Source: Micractinium sp. NFX-FRZ
Lineage: Eukaryota; Chlorophyta; Trebouxiophyceae; Chlorellales; Chlorellaceae
Assembly: GCA_029339195.1 (NCBI GenBank)
Contig: JAPTJF010000014.1
Location: forward strand, 248,001 to 312,000
DNA: 64,000 nucleotides
Direction: 5' to 3'
Part shown: piece after piece, positions 1 through 13,100 of the stretch
How the letters are laid out: every line of letters starts with the position of its first letter
Numbering within the stretch: the first letter of the stretch is position 1
Made by a program: the position numbers and the translations under genes
Notes under the pieces: generated by a model
The model's database searches: none
Seen by the model: the letters and a program-made list of their open reading frames with translations, nothing else
Told to the model about the DNA's origin: nothing

Positions 1-2637
1 TGAGCGAGCAGTACCCGCAGCTTGCGGAGAAGGGTGCCTTCTCGCCTTCCCAGGTCTACACCGCCGCCGACATACGGGAGGTGGTGGAGCATGCCCGCCT
101 GAGGGGCATCCGAGTCATACTGGAGCTGGACACACCTGGTGAGCGAGCAGGCCCACTTTTAAACACCGAAAGCATGAAAAAACAGTCAGTCAAACTGCAT
201 GCTTGAGCTCCTGCGAGGCAGGCTCTTAGCTTGCAGCATAGGGCCCCTGGCGAGGGTGCAGCGCATGGATGGTGCGTGCTCTGTGGGAACTCCAGCCTTG
301 ATGGCAACTGCGGCGGCTGTAGCTTAGAGCCTTCCTGCACTGCCGGCTCCTGTGTGCCGCACACAAGTGCCTCTCTCCCACTTCTGCGAGGCTGAACGCT
401 GACTGCTGCCGCTGTCGCTGGTCCTGCATGCAGCCCACACCAAGAGCTGGGGCAAGAGCATGCCCCAGCTGCTCACCGAGTGCTACTTCCGGGGCAGGAA
501 GACGAAGAGGCTCGGTCCACTCAACCCCATCCGCAACGAAACGTGGGTGCCCCCCACCACCACATGCCCGCATGCCAGCCTGGCCCTTTAACACCCACGT
601 GCGCTTCACAGCCGTGCCGCTGCAACTCCCTCTGCCTGCTCCCCTTGCAACTTCCCGCTGCATCCCTCTGTGCCTGCAGCTACGAGGTGGTGGGCCGCCT
701 GCTTCAGGAGCTGGCCACCCTCTCCCCTGATCCCTTGCTCCATCTTGGCGGAGATGAGGTCGACCACACCTGCTGGGTGGTGAGTGGGGAGTGAGCAGGG
801 TGGTTGCCCTGCTGCTGCTTTGTGGCTGCCTCACCCGGCATGCAAGAACCACCGCCCGTGCAGCTCGCGCTGCTGCCGGCCCCTGCATGCATCCCGGCGG
901 CGTGCTTGCTGCCACGATCGTACGTGATGTGCAAAGCGCCGAGCATCCGATTTGTACGGATCGAGTCGAAGGGTCCATTCTGCCCTTGGACCCTGCCTGC
1001 AGAGCAACCCGGAGATCAACTCATTCATGGATGCCGTGGGTTTTGGCGAGGACTATGCCAGGCTGGAGGGGTACTGGATGGACCAGGTGAGCTGCCATGG
1101 TACTGCAGCATGCTGCCGGAAGATGGGTGACGCATGTAGGAGGCGCGGCGTACATGCCGTGCTGTGCTTGGGCGGAGTCGAAGGGGCCGGGGAAGGTGTG
1201 CGTGCTGGCCATGCTGTGCTGTGTGCGCTGGGCCGCCCTTGCGCTGTGGGCCTGCCGCCATGCCCTACCATGCCTCTTGGTGGAAAGCAGTGCAGACCAG
1301 GCCAGGCGCCCTCGTCGCCTCCCCCCCTCCTTCCCCTTTTCGGCGTGCAGAAAGTGGCGATGGCATCAGAGGCCAACAAGACCGGCATTGTGTGGCAGGA
1401 GGCCTTTGACCACGGCGTCCTGCCACCACCTGCCACCTGGATCCACGTGTGGAAGTTCGAGACAGAGACGGGCAAGCCATGGACCGAGAAGCTGCGGGTG
1501 GGTGCGGTGCTCTGCTCTGCGCCTTGACTTCCCCCAGCCTGCGCGCCTACGCCGCACTGCATCGCAGCACTGTCTTGCTCGACACAAGTGTGCTGAACCT
1601 GCCAGCCAGGCGCAGCAGGCCCTCGCACTGACCATCGGACCGCCCCCGCCCCACATGGTGCACGCCCCCTTGTAGGAAGTTACCGCCACGGGGCACGCCG
1701 CCCTCCTCTCCAGCCCCTGGTACCTCCTGGACGACTGCTCCAAATCTGACGTGAGCGACACCTGGCAGCAGCACGCGGCTTGGTTTCCTAACAGGTTCCT
1801 GTTGGCTCGCCCACCTCCCGCCAGCGATGCCTGCGCTGCCTCGTGCTGTGCTGCCAATGCACCCGCCCCGAGGAGCCGCCATCACCTGCAGCACCCGTAC
1901 CTCTTGTGTTCGAGTCGAAACTCTTCCCTCCTCTACGCCCAATCCTCTACGCCCAATCCTGGCACAGGACTGGAGGGAGCACTTCGAGGCCGAGCCCCTG
2001 GCCTTTAAGGGCACTGCTGAACAGGTGAGAAGCAGGGGGGCTAAGCATGGGCAGCACACGGGTGGCAAGGCATCCCACCTGTGTGGCAATGCCGTAGGCG
2101 CTGACCTGGCGCTGATGCGGGGAGCAGGTGGGGCGGCACTCCTGTGTCAAGCAGTGCCGTGTTGGGCAGCGTTGCATGCTAGAGGGGCGGGCGCCTTGAG
2201 GGAATCCCTGCTGCGGAGAGGCAGGCAGCATGGTTGCCACTCTGGAGGATCCGGCAGCTCTGCCAGGTCAGCAAGTTTGGTCGCCAGGCGGGCAGGCTGG
2301 GGGAGGGGCCCACTCGTCTCCTGCTGATGCCTGACAGCATTCCACCCACCCTCCCTGCTGGGAACGCACTGGGAGCCAAGAGGGTTCTTCCCTGCCTCTG
2401 CAGAAAGCGCTGGTGATGGGGGGCGAGACGTGTGCCTGGGAGTTCCCAGACGCTGCGAGCTCCCTGAGCCGAGTCTGGCCCTGCGCCGCTGCGGCGGCAG
2501 AGCGCCTGTGGTCCTCGCCCACCACCGCCAACGCGGCAGGCGCAGAGGGCAGGCTGGGCGAGGTGGGGTGCCGCATGAAGGCGCGTGGCATCCCTGCGCA
2601 GGACATGGGCCTGGGAGCGCCCTGCCCCGCCAGCTGA
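1..2637 (+). CDS. GH20 beta-hexosaminidase, 5' end outside window
   Basis: Removes terminal N-acetylhexosamine from glycans or chitin oligomers. The gene is cut at the left edge. Visible exons are about 1-138, 434-542, 680-779, 1003-1086, 1351-1497, 1676-1750, 1968-2024 and 2404-2637, all with GT-AG introns. The key GH20 signature is [12 protein letters not shown] near 743-778; its Asp-Glu pair is the substrate-assisted catalytic pair of the family. Exon 1 ends in RVILELDTP and exon 2 opens AHTKSWG, the conserved 'DTPGHT.SW' type segment. Later exons carry GIVWQEAFD and IHVWK, then GGETCAWEF and [10 protein letters not shown], the usual end of the GH20 barrel. The protein stops soon after the barrel. 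N-terminal domain, signal peptide and promoter lie outside. Family assignment is firm; substrate is inferred. Confidence 0.93.
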
Positions 2638-3290
2638 GCTGCCACGTGCACAAGCCTGCCAAATGGTTCGCCCTACGGCCTGCACCCAGCAGCAACGCTT
2701 CCAGCAAGCCCGCCCCAAGACCGCCCTGCAATTTGTTTTAGCCTACCCACCTCGTCCCCTTTCAGCACAAGTCGTCATGCTCTCAGCACAACTGGCATCT
2801 CTCTCGGGCGGCACGCGCTAGAGATGAAGGGAGCCACACAGCTTACGTATCTGTATTTTGATTCCTTTGAGCTGAAACTTTGGCTTCAACACCCTATCCA
2901 ACTATGCGTCTCTCCAAGAGGCTAGCCGCATATGCATGCCTTGCACGTCTTAAAATGAAAATGCCAAGTGTAAACCCCAATGCACGCGGGCACAGCAGAA
3001 GAAGCATGACAGTCGCTAGTGGAGGGGAAGTGGGGAGAGACGTGGGGAATTGGGGTGGGTGTATAATATGAGTTGCAAAGGGCGCACCTGTGCGCTAGGC
3101 AGGTGGAGCAAAACAGAAAGAGAGGTGTGTTATCACGACTGTAACCGATGCTGAAGGATGTGCAGTCATCAAAAGGCGTTAGAACAATAGACAAGATGCA
3201 GTGCGCTGAAGGAGCAGAGGGTGCTATAATTAGAGGATTGCAGGGGGGCTTTGAGTGACAGTGATGAGCTCTTGAATGATCACAGCATGA
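2638..3290. other. convergent intergenic gap with candidate poly(A) signal
   Basis: This gap separates the hexosaminidase and the oxidoreductase, which converge here. On the plus strand TGTAA occurs at 2969-2973, about 330 bp after the hexosaminidase stop, and is the likely poly(A) signal. The part around 2820-3240 is less GC-rich than the coding regions. No ORF with family resemblance was seen. Confidence 0.55.
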
Positions 3291-6200
3291 TCACAGCATG
3301 GCGGCCACGGCGGCTGCAGCAGCCAGCGCCAGGGTCGCCAGCAGCGGTGCGGCGCCGCCCCGGGTGCTGGTTCCGCTCGTGGGGCCGGCTGGTGGGGTGG
3401 GGACGGCGCTGGGCGCAGCAGCTGGGCTGGGCGCAGCGGCAGGGTCGGGTGCGGCTCCGGCGGGGGCGTCGGCGGCAGACGCAGCGGTGACGGTGCCTGG
3501 CTTGGAGAAGACGCCGAGAGGGTCGTAGGCAGCCTTGATGGCCTGCAGGCGGGGCGTGTTGCTCCCAAAGAACGCCTGCTCGTGCTCGGCCAGAGCGATG
3601 GGCTGATAGTTGACCTGCGGGCGTGGCCAGTCGACACAGGGGAGTGTTGAAATAAAGGAGAAGGTCAAAGGGTGCGGGTCAGTGGGGGTGGGGAGCAGGG
3701 CGGCACGTGCAGGGACGACGCACATACATATGTACGTACGCATGGGGCGGGCGTTCATTTCAAGGCAGTTGCGGAGCGGCTGTGGTGTAACCACTAGTAT
3801 CCTGCTGGTCAGGCACTCACGTACGCGGCCTCCGGAGTGCTCAGGAAAGGCTTGATGGTGCTGCATGGGGCGTGGGCAGCAGGGGGTGCGCAGACGCAGG
3901 GCAGGCAGTTGGGGTGGGCAGCTGGGGGCGGGACAGGCACCAAAGGGTGGCGAGGCAGGCAGGCAGGTGAAGTGGGCACCAGGGGGCGGGGCGGGCGAAC
4001 GGGAGCGAGAAGAGAGCAGGCCAGGTGGTGGGCAGGGAGGGACCATGAGGCCCTGGCCCCTGCTGCTGAGCCGGACCCGCCATGCTGGCCATCCATTAAA
4101 GGCAGCATGGGGTCGGTGGTTGAGCCAGCCCAGCCCCACCCCCGCTTGACCTGCGGCAGCCGTCCAGCGCTCTGCACACGATCCGCTGCCTGCCAGCCAG
4201 CCAGCAGCAGCAGCTGGGCACCTGCGCACCCACCTCCGCCCAGAAGACACTCAACGCTATGACGCCTTGGGAACCTGCCACTCCCTTCTACAACGCGGCA
4301 TGCGACCACATACCTCGCTGGCGCCGTGGCCCGCTGTGCAAGCCCAACCCAGGCACATGTGCGCAGCCCCCACGGGGCTCCCAAACCCAGCCTTCATGCA
4401 CAGCCCCCTCTTGCAGCCCATTCTGGAAGGGGGTCTCACGTGAGGACTTGGTTGGAGAGGTTGGCAGGGACTGCCAGCACGATGGCCAGGTCAGGCAGGA
4501 AGGTCGCCACGAGGTCGGAGGGCACACTCACGACGCCATCAATGATAAAGTACCTGCGCTCGAACAACAACCAGGATGCAAGTTATTGGCCAGCGTGTCG
4601 AGCCGAGGACGCAAGCGCGCGCTGCTGCCAAGGTCTGGCGGAGCAGCCCTGAGCGTTTCGACACTGCGCTACGCAGCCAGCCATGCAAGGCAGTCGCGAC
4701 TTGGGACCATGAAAATGAGGGCACTGAACCCAGCTCGGCGGCTCACTTGTCGCGGTGGGGGAAGGCGGTGGCATCGGGCGCCTTCTCGTTGTACGCGCCT
4801 CCCAGCACGTGCCCGGAGATGGACAGCAGGCACTCGACCGACCCTGCTGGGTTTGCTGTGCAGGCGTCATCCATCTTCTTGGCCAGCTGCACCAGGGCCT
4901 GCAGCAGCGGTTGGCAGGAAAGAAGGGGGCGGAGGTGCAGTTAGCGGGGACAGAGGCGGACCGGTTGGCAGGGCCTGCAGCAGCAGTTGGCAGGGCAAAG
5001 ATAGATTGGGAGGTGTGACAAGTCACGCCTTGTGCACAAGGTTACACAGTCACTGCAATGGATCACCCATGCTCTGTGCCGGCATGCATGCCTCCAAATT
5101 GTGGATGATTGGCGATCACACATAATGGACAGCACGGCTCTGATGACACAGCCTCCGACGTCACCCACGCATTGGGCCGGAAAGCGTTGCTCTGTCGACG
5201 AAGGCACCGACGTCCGCCACCGCTCACCCGCACGCCCTCCTCCGACATGATTCCAGACAGGCGGGACTGGCTGTAGTGCCACACGCTGTAGGAGGGGCCG
5301 CCCACGACCTGCAGCCCGTCCTGCCCTGCCATCAGCTTCTTCATGAATGCCAGGTTGGCGGGGGTGGCGGTGAAGTTGCTGGCATCGCCCCAGGGGGTGA
5401 TGCCGGCAGGGGCCCAGGTGGGCACCACCTGTGGGGCGTAGCAGTGCAAGGGGGGCACCATGGCATGTCATCATCGAGCTGCATTTTGAGCATCCGCGCC
5501 AGGTTGGCACGAGGAGCAGGGGGTTGCAGATAGAGGACCAGGGGGCCAGGCAGTTACGCGGGAGCTGAGCGGGCACCGATCAAGCAGGCACACAGCGCGA
5601 AGGCAGCGATCAGGCTGTGAGCGGGTATGTGAGACAGGCCCTGCTGCCGCATGCTGGCGTGTCCACGCCGGCTGCGTAGTCCCCCGGCCAAAGGGGTGTG
5701 TGCACGTGGCCACCTTGCGTGCCAGCCAGGCCGGGGGCAAGAGACGGCAAGCAGGCCGCGGTGAGAGCGCACCGCCCTTCCCTGCTCATCACAGCAGCGG
5801 CACTTCAGGTCACCTTCTGCGCCGCCAGGTCGTAGTAGGAGGGGAAAGGTTCCAGTACGTTCTCCTTGGACGGGCCCTCCGGGTCAAGGTTGGCCAGCAG
5901 GCCAGCCGCCTCCAGCACCTGCAGCCCCTCTGCCGGCTCTCCGAGGAAAACGCCCTGCAACAGGAAGGGTGTTTCCCAAGACGAGAAAACGTCGTCAGGG
6001 TGGTGGGAACGGCGTCACGGTTGGGGAGACGGGCTAGGAAGGCGGTGGGCAGGCAGGGGCAGATGAGCAGGCGCCCCTTGGCTCGCTGCTGAGCCAGACA
6101 GGCCGGCCCGCCTGCCAGCCACCCTGCGACTGCCTTGCCAGCCGCCTGCCAACACGCCTTCCCTGGGCCCACCCACGCCCCTGCTGCTGCTGCGCCCAGC

Positions 6201-8722
6201 AGGGCCGAGGAACAAGATCAAGCAGCAGCACAATGCGCCCGTGAGTGGTATGCCAGCAGGGCGCCCTTGGCGCGCCTACTCACCGAGAGGGAGAACTTGG
6301 CAAAAGAGAGGTCGTAAATCAGGCCCACACGCTTGTCCAGGGTGGGCAGAGCCTGCAGCATGACAAGAGGACGTGCTCTTGTAACTGATTGGTTGCTGAG
6401 TTGAAAACCAAAGCCAGGGCGGAGGCAGGCAAGGAGTGGGGGGATCACACCGTGGGGGGCGGGCGTGAGGACCGCAGCGGTTGGGGCGGGTCGCGCGTAT
6501 CGGGCCGCACCTGGGCAGAGTGGGAGTGGACTTGTGCAGGGGGTGGTCGCATGCAGCCGGGCTGCGCGCTGACGTGGCATTGCCATCAGGGCACCCACCT
6601 TTTGGAAGGCCATGAAGGCGGCCACGGTGCTTTCCACGCCAGGCACGTACTCGATCTGCGGCAGCGGCGTTGGTGGCGGGAAGGGCGAGGTGTGGAGGGC
6701 TGCCGCAGGGCGGGGCAGGCAGCAAGAGGGGTGCCGGCCTCGCTGGTGCCTCCTACACGCTTCATTTAATTGCACACCAGTAGCATATTCGTCCTGCTTT
6801 TCCTTTCCTTTATTCCCCTGACATACCAGTGGGCCAGGCCACAATGACCGACCCCACACCCGCCCAGCACACACCCAATGCCCCTGCCCCCCGCCCCACC
6901 CCACCTGCAAATAGCTCATGCGGCCCTCATTGGGCAGGATGGTGATGCTGTAGGTGAAGGATGTGACGATGGCAAAGGTGCCGCCCCCGCCGCCGCAAGA
7001 AGCCCACAGCAGATCGGGGTGGCTGGCTGCGGGGTGGGGCGGGAGGGGAGCAGGGGGGCGGAGGCGGGGGTATAAGAGGCGTCGGATGGTGGGCACTGGT
7101 GAGGGGCATCAGAAGGGGGTGCCGGCAACCCTTGATGTACATGCTGTTTGCCTTGGACCTCTCCTGCTGCAGGCAGGCTTGCGGGCCGGCCCAGGCCCTT
7201 GATCCCACTCAACTAACAAACCGCATGCAGGGCCAGCAAGGCTTCATGACATGCCATGCAGGAGTGCGGCAGCATGGGGCGGTGGCAGGGCTGAACAAAT
7301 GCGGCGGCCTCTGCTCTGGCCTTGGGACCACAGCCAAAAATCCTGCTAGCCCCTCGGCATGTCCCTCGGGGGCGTCCGTTGCCCATAGCTGTCAAACCAG
7401 CAAGCCAGCCAGCGTGCCAGCCAGCCGCTGCCCCCCTCCTTGACGCCCACCCCCAACCCCCACCCCCGCCCCACGCACTGGCGTTGGCCTGCACGATGCT
7501 GCCGTCTGCCAGCACAGCCTCCAGCCCCACCACGTTATCGCACCCCAGGCCCAGGTAGCGACCCAGCATGCCAAAACCGCCGCCCAGGTTGAACCCTGCG
7601 GGCCAGGCCAGAAGGGCACAAAGGATGCTGGGGTGAAGGGCATGGGAAAGCTGCCGAGGATTTAAAATGAGTACAGCCCAAAGGTGCGGGGGTCAGGAAG
7701 CCGACAGGAATGCAAGCCAAAAGGCACCATTCAGTCAGCTACCAGGCATGGGGGAGAAGGGGAGGGCGTGGTGGAGTACGTGCCGCGGTGAGGAGGCAGC
7801 AGTGCAGCAGGCTGTGCGGGGCAAGCCCTTTGCAATGGTAGCACGCACCCGAGGTGCCCACGAATGAGCAGACGCCGGTCGTGATTGCGGCGCCAGTGAT
7901 GTTGGTGTTGTGCAACGAGCTGAGCGTCATCACGTTGCTGCTGCCGGCGCCCACCTGCACAGCAGAGGCGGGGGACGGCACGTGGTTTGCAGGCAGGTTG
8001 GAGCGATGGGCACTTCAAGCTGCAACTGAATAAAGCAGTGCTATACAAAACAAGGTATACGGCTGCTTAAGCATGTGGCACTGACAGAGACGCACAGCCG
8101 CCAGCCCAACGAGCCGCCATGCACCCGCCTCACCGTGAACAGCTTCTTGTCGGCGCTCAGGCTGGTGGCAGTCATGCTGGTCAGGTCGATCATGAGGTAG
8201 CCGTCCTGCGCGGATGCGCCCTGGAAGCCCTGGCGCCCGGCGGCGGGCGTCACTTTGACGCCCCACGCGTGGGCACACTTGACCGCCTCGGATACCTCGG
8301 TGACGCTGGTGGCGTAGAATACGGCCGCAGGGGAGCGCACCACACGCGCGTTAAAGGTCCTGCACAACGGGGGTTGGGCCAGCTGGGGGTGTCAGCGGCA
8401 GCTTCCAGCGGCGGTGGCTGCGGCTGGGCGGCGGCGGCGGCGGCGGGACCCAAAAGCATCAACAGACACCAGTGTGCGGCGGCACGCGCCTGCGGGCGCC
8501 ATCATATTCCGGGTCCTCAGGGAAGACGACGCTGGCATTGATCGCCAGCAGGCACTGCCGGAACAAAGGCTCAATGAAAACCGCGGAGCAGTCGGGCCCA
8601 CAGACGTCGCCTGCTGGGCTAGCGGCTGCCCAGGCTGGCGTGCTGCATGCTGCCAGTGCTATCAAAAGCGCCACAACCAGGCAGGAGCGGTGGTTGGGGC
8701 TGGTGGCAGAAACGTCCGCCAT
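3291..8722 (-). CDS. secreted BBE-like FAD-linked oxidoreductase
   Basis: Thirteen exons (8722-8490, 8359-8134, 7954-7849, 7595-7479, 7026-6905, 6655-6599, 6352-6284, 5954-5814, 5428-5228, 4898-4747, 4553-4440, 3860-3821, 3614-3291) give 633 residues in one frame. The start is the ATG at 8722, which opens a signal peptide with hydrophobic core LVVALLIALAA. The FAD-binding (PCMH) domain shows VTPAAGRQGFQG, GVCSFVG, LGGGFGMLGRYLGL and DLLWASCGGGGGTFAIVTSF. The C-terminal BBE segment is VNYQPIALAEHEQAFFGSN through YDPLGVF. A low-complexity Ala/Pro/Thr stretch and a short hydrophobic end (LLATLALAAAAAVAAML) suggest a GPI-anchor or membrane-anchor signal. BBE family enzymes oxidise alcohols, sugars or alkaloids; the substrate here is unknown. 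The first intron has a GC donor. The usual covalent-FAD His appears absent while the Cys is kept. Confidence 0.88.
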
Positions 8723-10177
8723 TTTGCGACCGGCGTGGACGGAGGGCACAAACAGGGCTACAGAGGGTGGCGGACGCCTTGCGTAGGACGGGACGCCAAT
8801 AAGCACGAACAACCTGTGGTAAGTGCCTGCAGGCCGGAGATCCGACCACACACGTCCTGGCAGCGTCCTGGGACCACCATCAGCCCTGGGGGGGCAGTCC
8901 GCCCCTGGCACCAACAGAATTTCTCCGCTTTCAACCCAAAACACCGAACAATCGGTAGATCTTCGGTGGCGCAGCCACACACTGTATACCATGATGGGCC
9001 TACATGGTCGGCCTGCGACCACCTGCCGCCGCTGCGAGCTCAGTGGGGACATCCCCACCGTCGACGGAAGGGGCCTGGTTTCAGATTACCAACAGCATTA
9101 AGTGCCGCTCAGCGGCTACAATGCCATTGATAGCCCCCAGACCGCGCATTGCAACAGGGCCGCCGGCTCATGTTCACCCATGCCGCCTCCGGCTGCAGCA
9201 CAGCCCCGGCACTGACTGCCGCCTGCCGGCACCACGGCCCGGGGCGTGAGACCAATGTGCGCGCAGGAGTTCGCAAGCGCCACATGCAATCCCCATCATG
9301 GCAGAGCGGCGTGCTCTGTTGGGGCACGGCACGTGCCAGTGTTGCACTATTGCCGCTGTGCCGCCCCGCCTGTGAGTGCCGGCACCAACCGCCCCCTGCC
9401 GGTGAACTCAGGCATGGACAGTGTGTGCGCATGCTGCCGGCAGGATGACCACGAGCAGACCCTCGGCAGCGCAAACATGCCTTATGGATGGGCAACGTTG
9501 CGCCCGTGTGACTGCAATGCAGTGATGTCATGGGGCCACCGCCATGGCTGCGGCCAGCGACAGCATGTCAACCTTGACATCAGGACCTGATCTGACAAGG
9601 ACCTTGGTTGGGGCCAGGGTGGCTGCCCAAATGCAAACGATGCACATGTTGCGTCTTGTATGCGCCCTGCCAACCTCAATTAGAACAACACTGAGCTGGT
9701 GGGTGCGGGGACACGGCGCCTAGATGGCAGACCGCTTGTATTGCGTCCAATGTACCTTGGGCAGCGGTTTGGGCATGCGGCGCTGGGCATGCTGCGACCC
9801 CTGCCGTCCCGCCCTGGCCCCTGCACCCCTGCTCTGCCATTCCACCCAAGCTTCCTCCCACATGGACATCAGATGTCAGAGGCTGTCTGCAGCAATCAGG
9901 GGCCGCTGGGCATGCTGCGGCCCCTGCTGTCATGTGAACACCCTGCCGCTACCCCCCCTGCTCGTCAACTCTCCCAATCACAATATATTCCGTGCACAAC
10001 AGCGCTCGAAGACTGCTGGACCCACGTGTGTGATTCAAAGTGCCCACCAAGCGAGCCTTGGCGCCAAGCCGCAGCTGCTTAGGTTGATCCAGCAGGAGGA
10101 GAGGGCTGACAAGGAGCTAGTCGCCTCTGGCCGGAACTGAGAGGCCTGCGGATCCTTCAGGGCAGCTGGGCGCCTCC
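8723..10177. other. divergent intergenic region, no gene recognised
   Basis: About 1.45 kb lies between the oxidoreductase start (minus) and MSH4 start (plus), so both promoters should be here. No ORF on either strand resembles a known family. A short imperfect tandem copy is visible: GCTGGGCATGCTGCG followed by a C-rich stretch occurs near 9782 and again near 9905. Confidence 0.4.
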
Positions 10178-13100
10178 ATGTCCTCGGAGGCGGCCCAGCA
10201 GGCGCCCCTGGGTGGCCTGGAGGGTGGGGAACACGGCGCACTGGTGGCTGCAGTGATCGACAATCGTGCTGGCGAGGTGGGGGTGGCAGTCTTGGAGGCG
10301 GGCGGCGGCACGCTGCTGCTGGCGCAGCACGTCGAGGCCACCCGCACCTTTGTGCACACACTGTGAGTCGCCTCCACATCTTGCTGCAGGCACCAGTTCG
10401 TGCCTGCCTCTCACGCACAGCAAATTGCTGCCCAGGAGCAACTCCAGGCTGCTGCTCGTTCTGTATCTGCCCCGCTCAACTGCCAGCCGACACGCCCCCC
10501 TCCCTGCTCGCCGCAGGAGCCTGCTGGCTCAGCACGCGCCACAGCGCCTGCTGGTGGTGGCTCAGGCGCAGGACACGGGCGTGGCCAAGGCCACACAGAC
10601 ACAGTTTGAGCAGGTGGGTGTTGGGGAGCATGCACACGTGCGCTGCCGGCGGCGCCCCGCGGCACCCACCGCCCGCCCTGGCCGCCGCTTAAAGGCAGAC
10701 TGCCCACCCCGCGTGCGTGTCTGCCTGGCTGCCTGCCTGCAGGTGCCGCTGCCGCGTGGAGCCTGGGATGACAGCGCCGGCTATGTGGCCCTCACCCGCT
10801 ATGCCACGCCCGAGGCGCGGGCGTCGCTGGAGGCAGGGATGCTGCAGGCAGCACCCAACGGCTACCTTGCGCATGCGGCGGCGGGCGCGCTGCTCAAGTG
10901 GGTGCTGGAAGCTCAGGGTTTGTCCCCCCGGAGGCTGCATGTTGTTGTGGGTGCTGGGTGCTGAGTCACATCTAGTGCTAAGCATTTGCTGTTCAAGAAC
11001 TGCTCGACAATAATTGGGTACACCGGCAGTTCACAGCGGTCACCGTCACCGGCAGCAACAGGTCGCCAACAGCATGTGGAGCCACATGCACGCTTGTGCC
11101 CAATAGCTGCAAGCGGATTCCTGGTCCTAGCAGCTCTCCCCAGGTCATATGATTGACCCCCCCGGGTGCCCGCCCCTCCCCCCACTCAGCTACCTCGCGC
11201 AAGGTGACAACGGTCTCGGGCTGGTGCTGGCCGCTGCCAGCCTGGCGGTGCGCCACGTGGGCAGCGGCGACGCCCACATGGCGATTGATGCCGCCACTGT
11301 GGCAGCCCTGGAGCTGATCCACCCCATACGGGTGGGGACCTGCTCCACGCAGCTCAGCGGATTCACACTCTTCAGGTGGGTGCTGGGCACGGGAGGAGCA
11401 CGTAGCAGGGACAGGCTGTACTGGCAGGCTTCAGGAGCGTGCGCTGTGCATGGGGGTGTGGTGTCCGGCATAAACGGGTCAAAGCTGCAGTGATCGTTAG
11501 GCACGCAACCAGCACCGGTCCAAGCTTCCCAATGGGGGCTGCGGGGCGGCACATGCTGGCTTCGCTGCCTGCTCTGAACACATGTCGCTCAGTCTCCGCA
11601 TAATCCTGCCAGCTCAGCACTCAACCCAGCATGGTGCTGCCAGCTCAGCAGTCAGCCGTCTCACGATCAAGCGCCTTCTCTGCCTGCCCAGCAGGGTCCT
11701 AAACCGCACCAAGACGCGCTGCGGCTCACGCCTGCTGCGGGCCAACCTTCTGCAGCCGCTACGCGATGTGGCCACGCTCAATGCACGGTGCGCGCGCCAC
11801 CTGCACATGCGCGACAGCAGGGCGGGACCAGCTGGCCTCCTGCCTGTCCAGCAGATCTGTCCCTGCTGCAGCTGGCAGGCACCTCGCTCCCTGCTCCCGT
11901 GGGGTTCCCAGTGCCTGGGTGCTGGTGCCGGTCTCTGCCGCCACCCTCACAGGCCCCGCTCTCTGCATGCGCATGCCAACCCTGCCTGCCCGCCCTCGCC
12001 CGCTGCCGCAGGTATGACTGCGTGGAGGAGCTCCTGGGGGATGATGAAATGGCCTTCAATGTGTCTGCCTGCCTGGCGCAGCTGCCGCCTGACCTGGACA
12101 AGTGAGTGAACGCGTGAAGCTTCTGAAGGGCGTTGATGCTCCCCGCACGTGGGCTGGGCAGCCAGGCAGCTGTGGCACAGCTCGCAAAAGGAACTGTCTG
12201 CTCAAACTTGGCGGCCCCCGGCTTGGAGTTGTACCCACCCTGCACAATTGTACCCGCCCTGCCCCGCCCCGCAGGATGTGCGGCAGCCTGTGCCTGCGCC
12301 CCGCCAAGAGCGACCTGGGCACCCTGCGCCGCATCGCCGCCATGATACAGGCGTGTGGGAGGGGGTTAAGGGAGGGAGGGAGGGCAAGTGCCAGGGAGCG
12401 GCTGCCCATATGAACATGTTGTGCAGGCACCATGCGCCATAGCCCGACACGGCAGCCGCAAACCGACAGGACTCCCTCTGCCAGTGGTGCTTGCCGCGAG
12501 ATGCTGCACACACTGCTGTCACCCTGCCCTCCCCCTCTCCATGCTGGCATTCATCCTGCTGCGCCAGGCGCTGGGCGTGCTGGCCCAGCTGCACTCCGCA
12601 CACACTATAACATTCCCCGCTACCCCTCGCTTCTCTACAGCTCCCAGTCGCTCTTCCTCAGCACATACTGTGCACTCCACGCTGCTCCCTCCCCACACTC
12701 CTATCCCCAGCAGAGCTTCATCCTTCTGCGCGAGGCACTGGGCGTGCTGCCCCAGCTGGCATCCGCTCTGGCGGGCGCGCGCTGCGAGGTGCTGCGTGCG
12801 GTGGGCGGTGCCGCTGGGCACGGTGCCTGGGGCGAGCTGCGTGCCGAGCTGGAGGCGGTGCTGGAGGAAGACGTGGCATCTTCCAAGAACACGTTCCTCA
12901 ACAGGTGAGCTGCTCCTGGATGCATCTCAGCATGGGAAAATAGTGGGACAGGAAGCTGCTTGAAAGAATGTTGGCTGAGCCGGTGCATCCTCCCGGTGAT
13001 CAGCCAAGCGCTTTGAGCGCAGCAGAGGCTGGTGCCAGCATGCAACGGGCAGGGCGAGTGGCCGCCTGGCGCAGCTGGAAAGGTCCTGCTGATAACTGCC

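Noticed and set aside
226..978. 250-codon minus-strand ORF over the hexosaminidase
   Set aside because: Antisense of clear GH20 exons, no recognisable domain.
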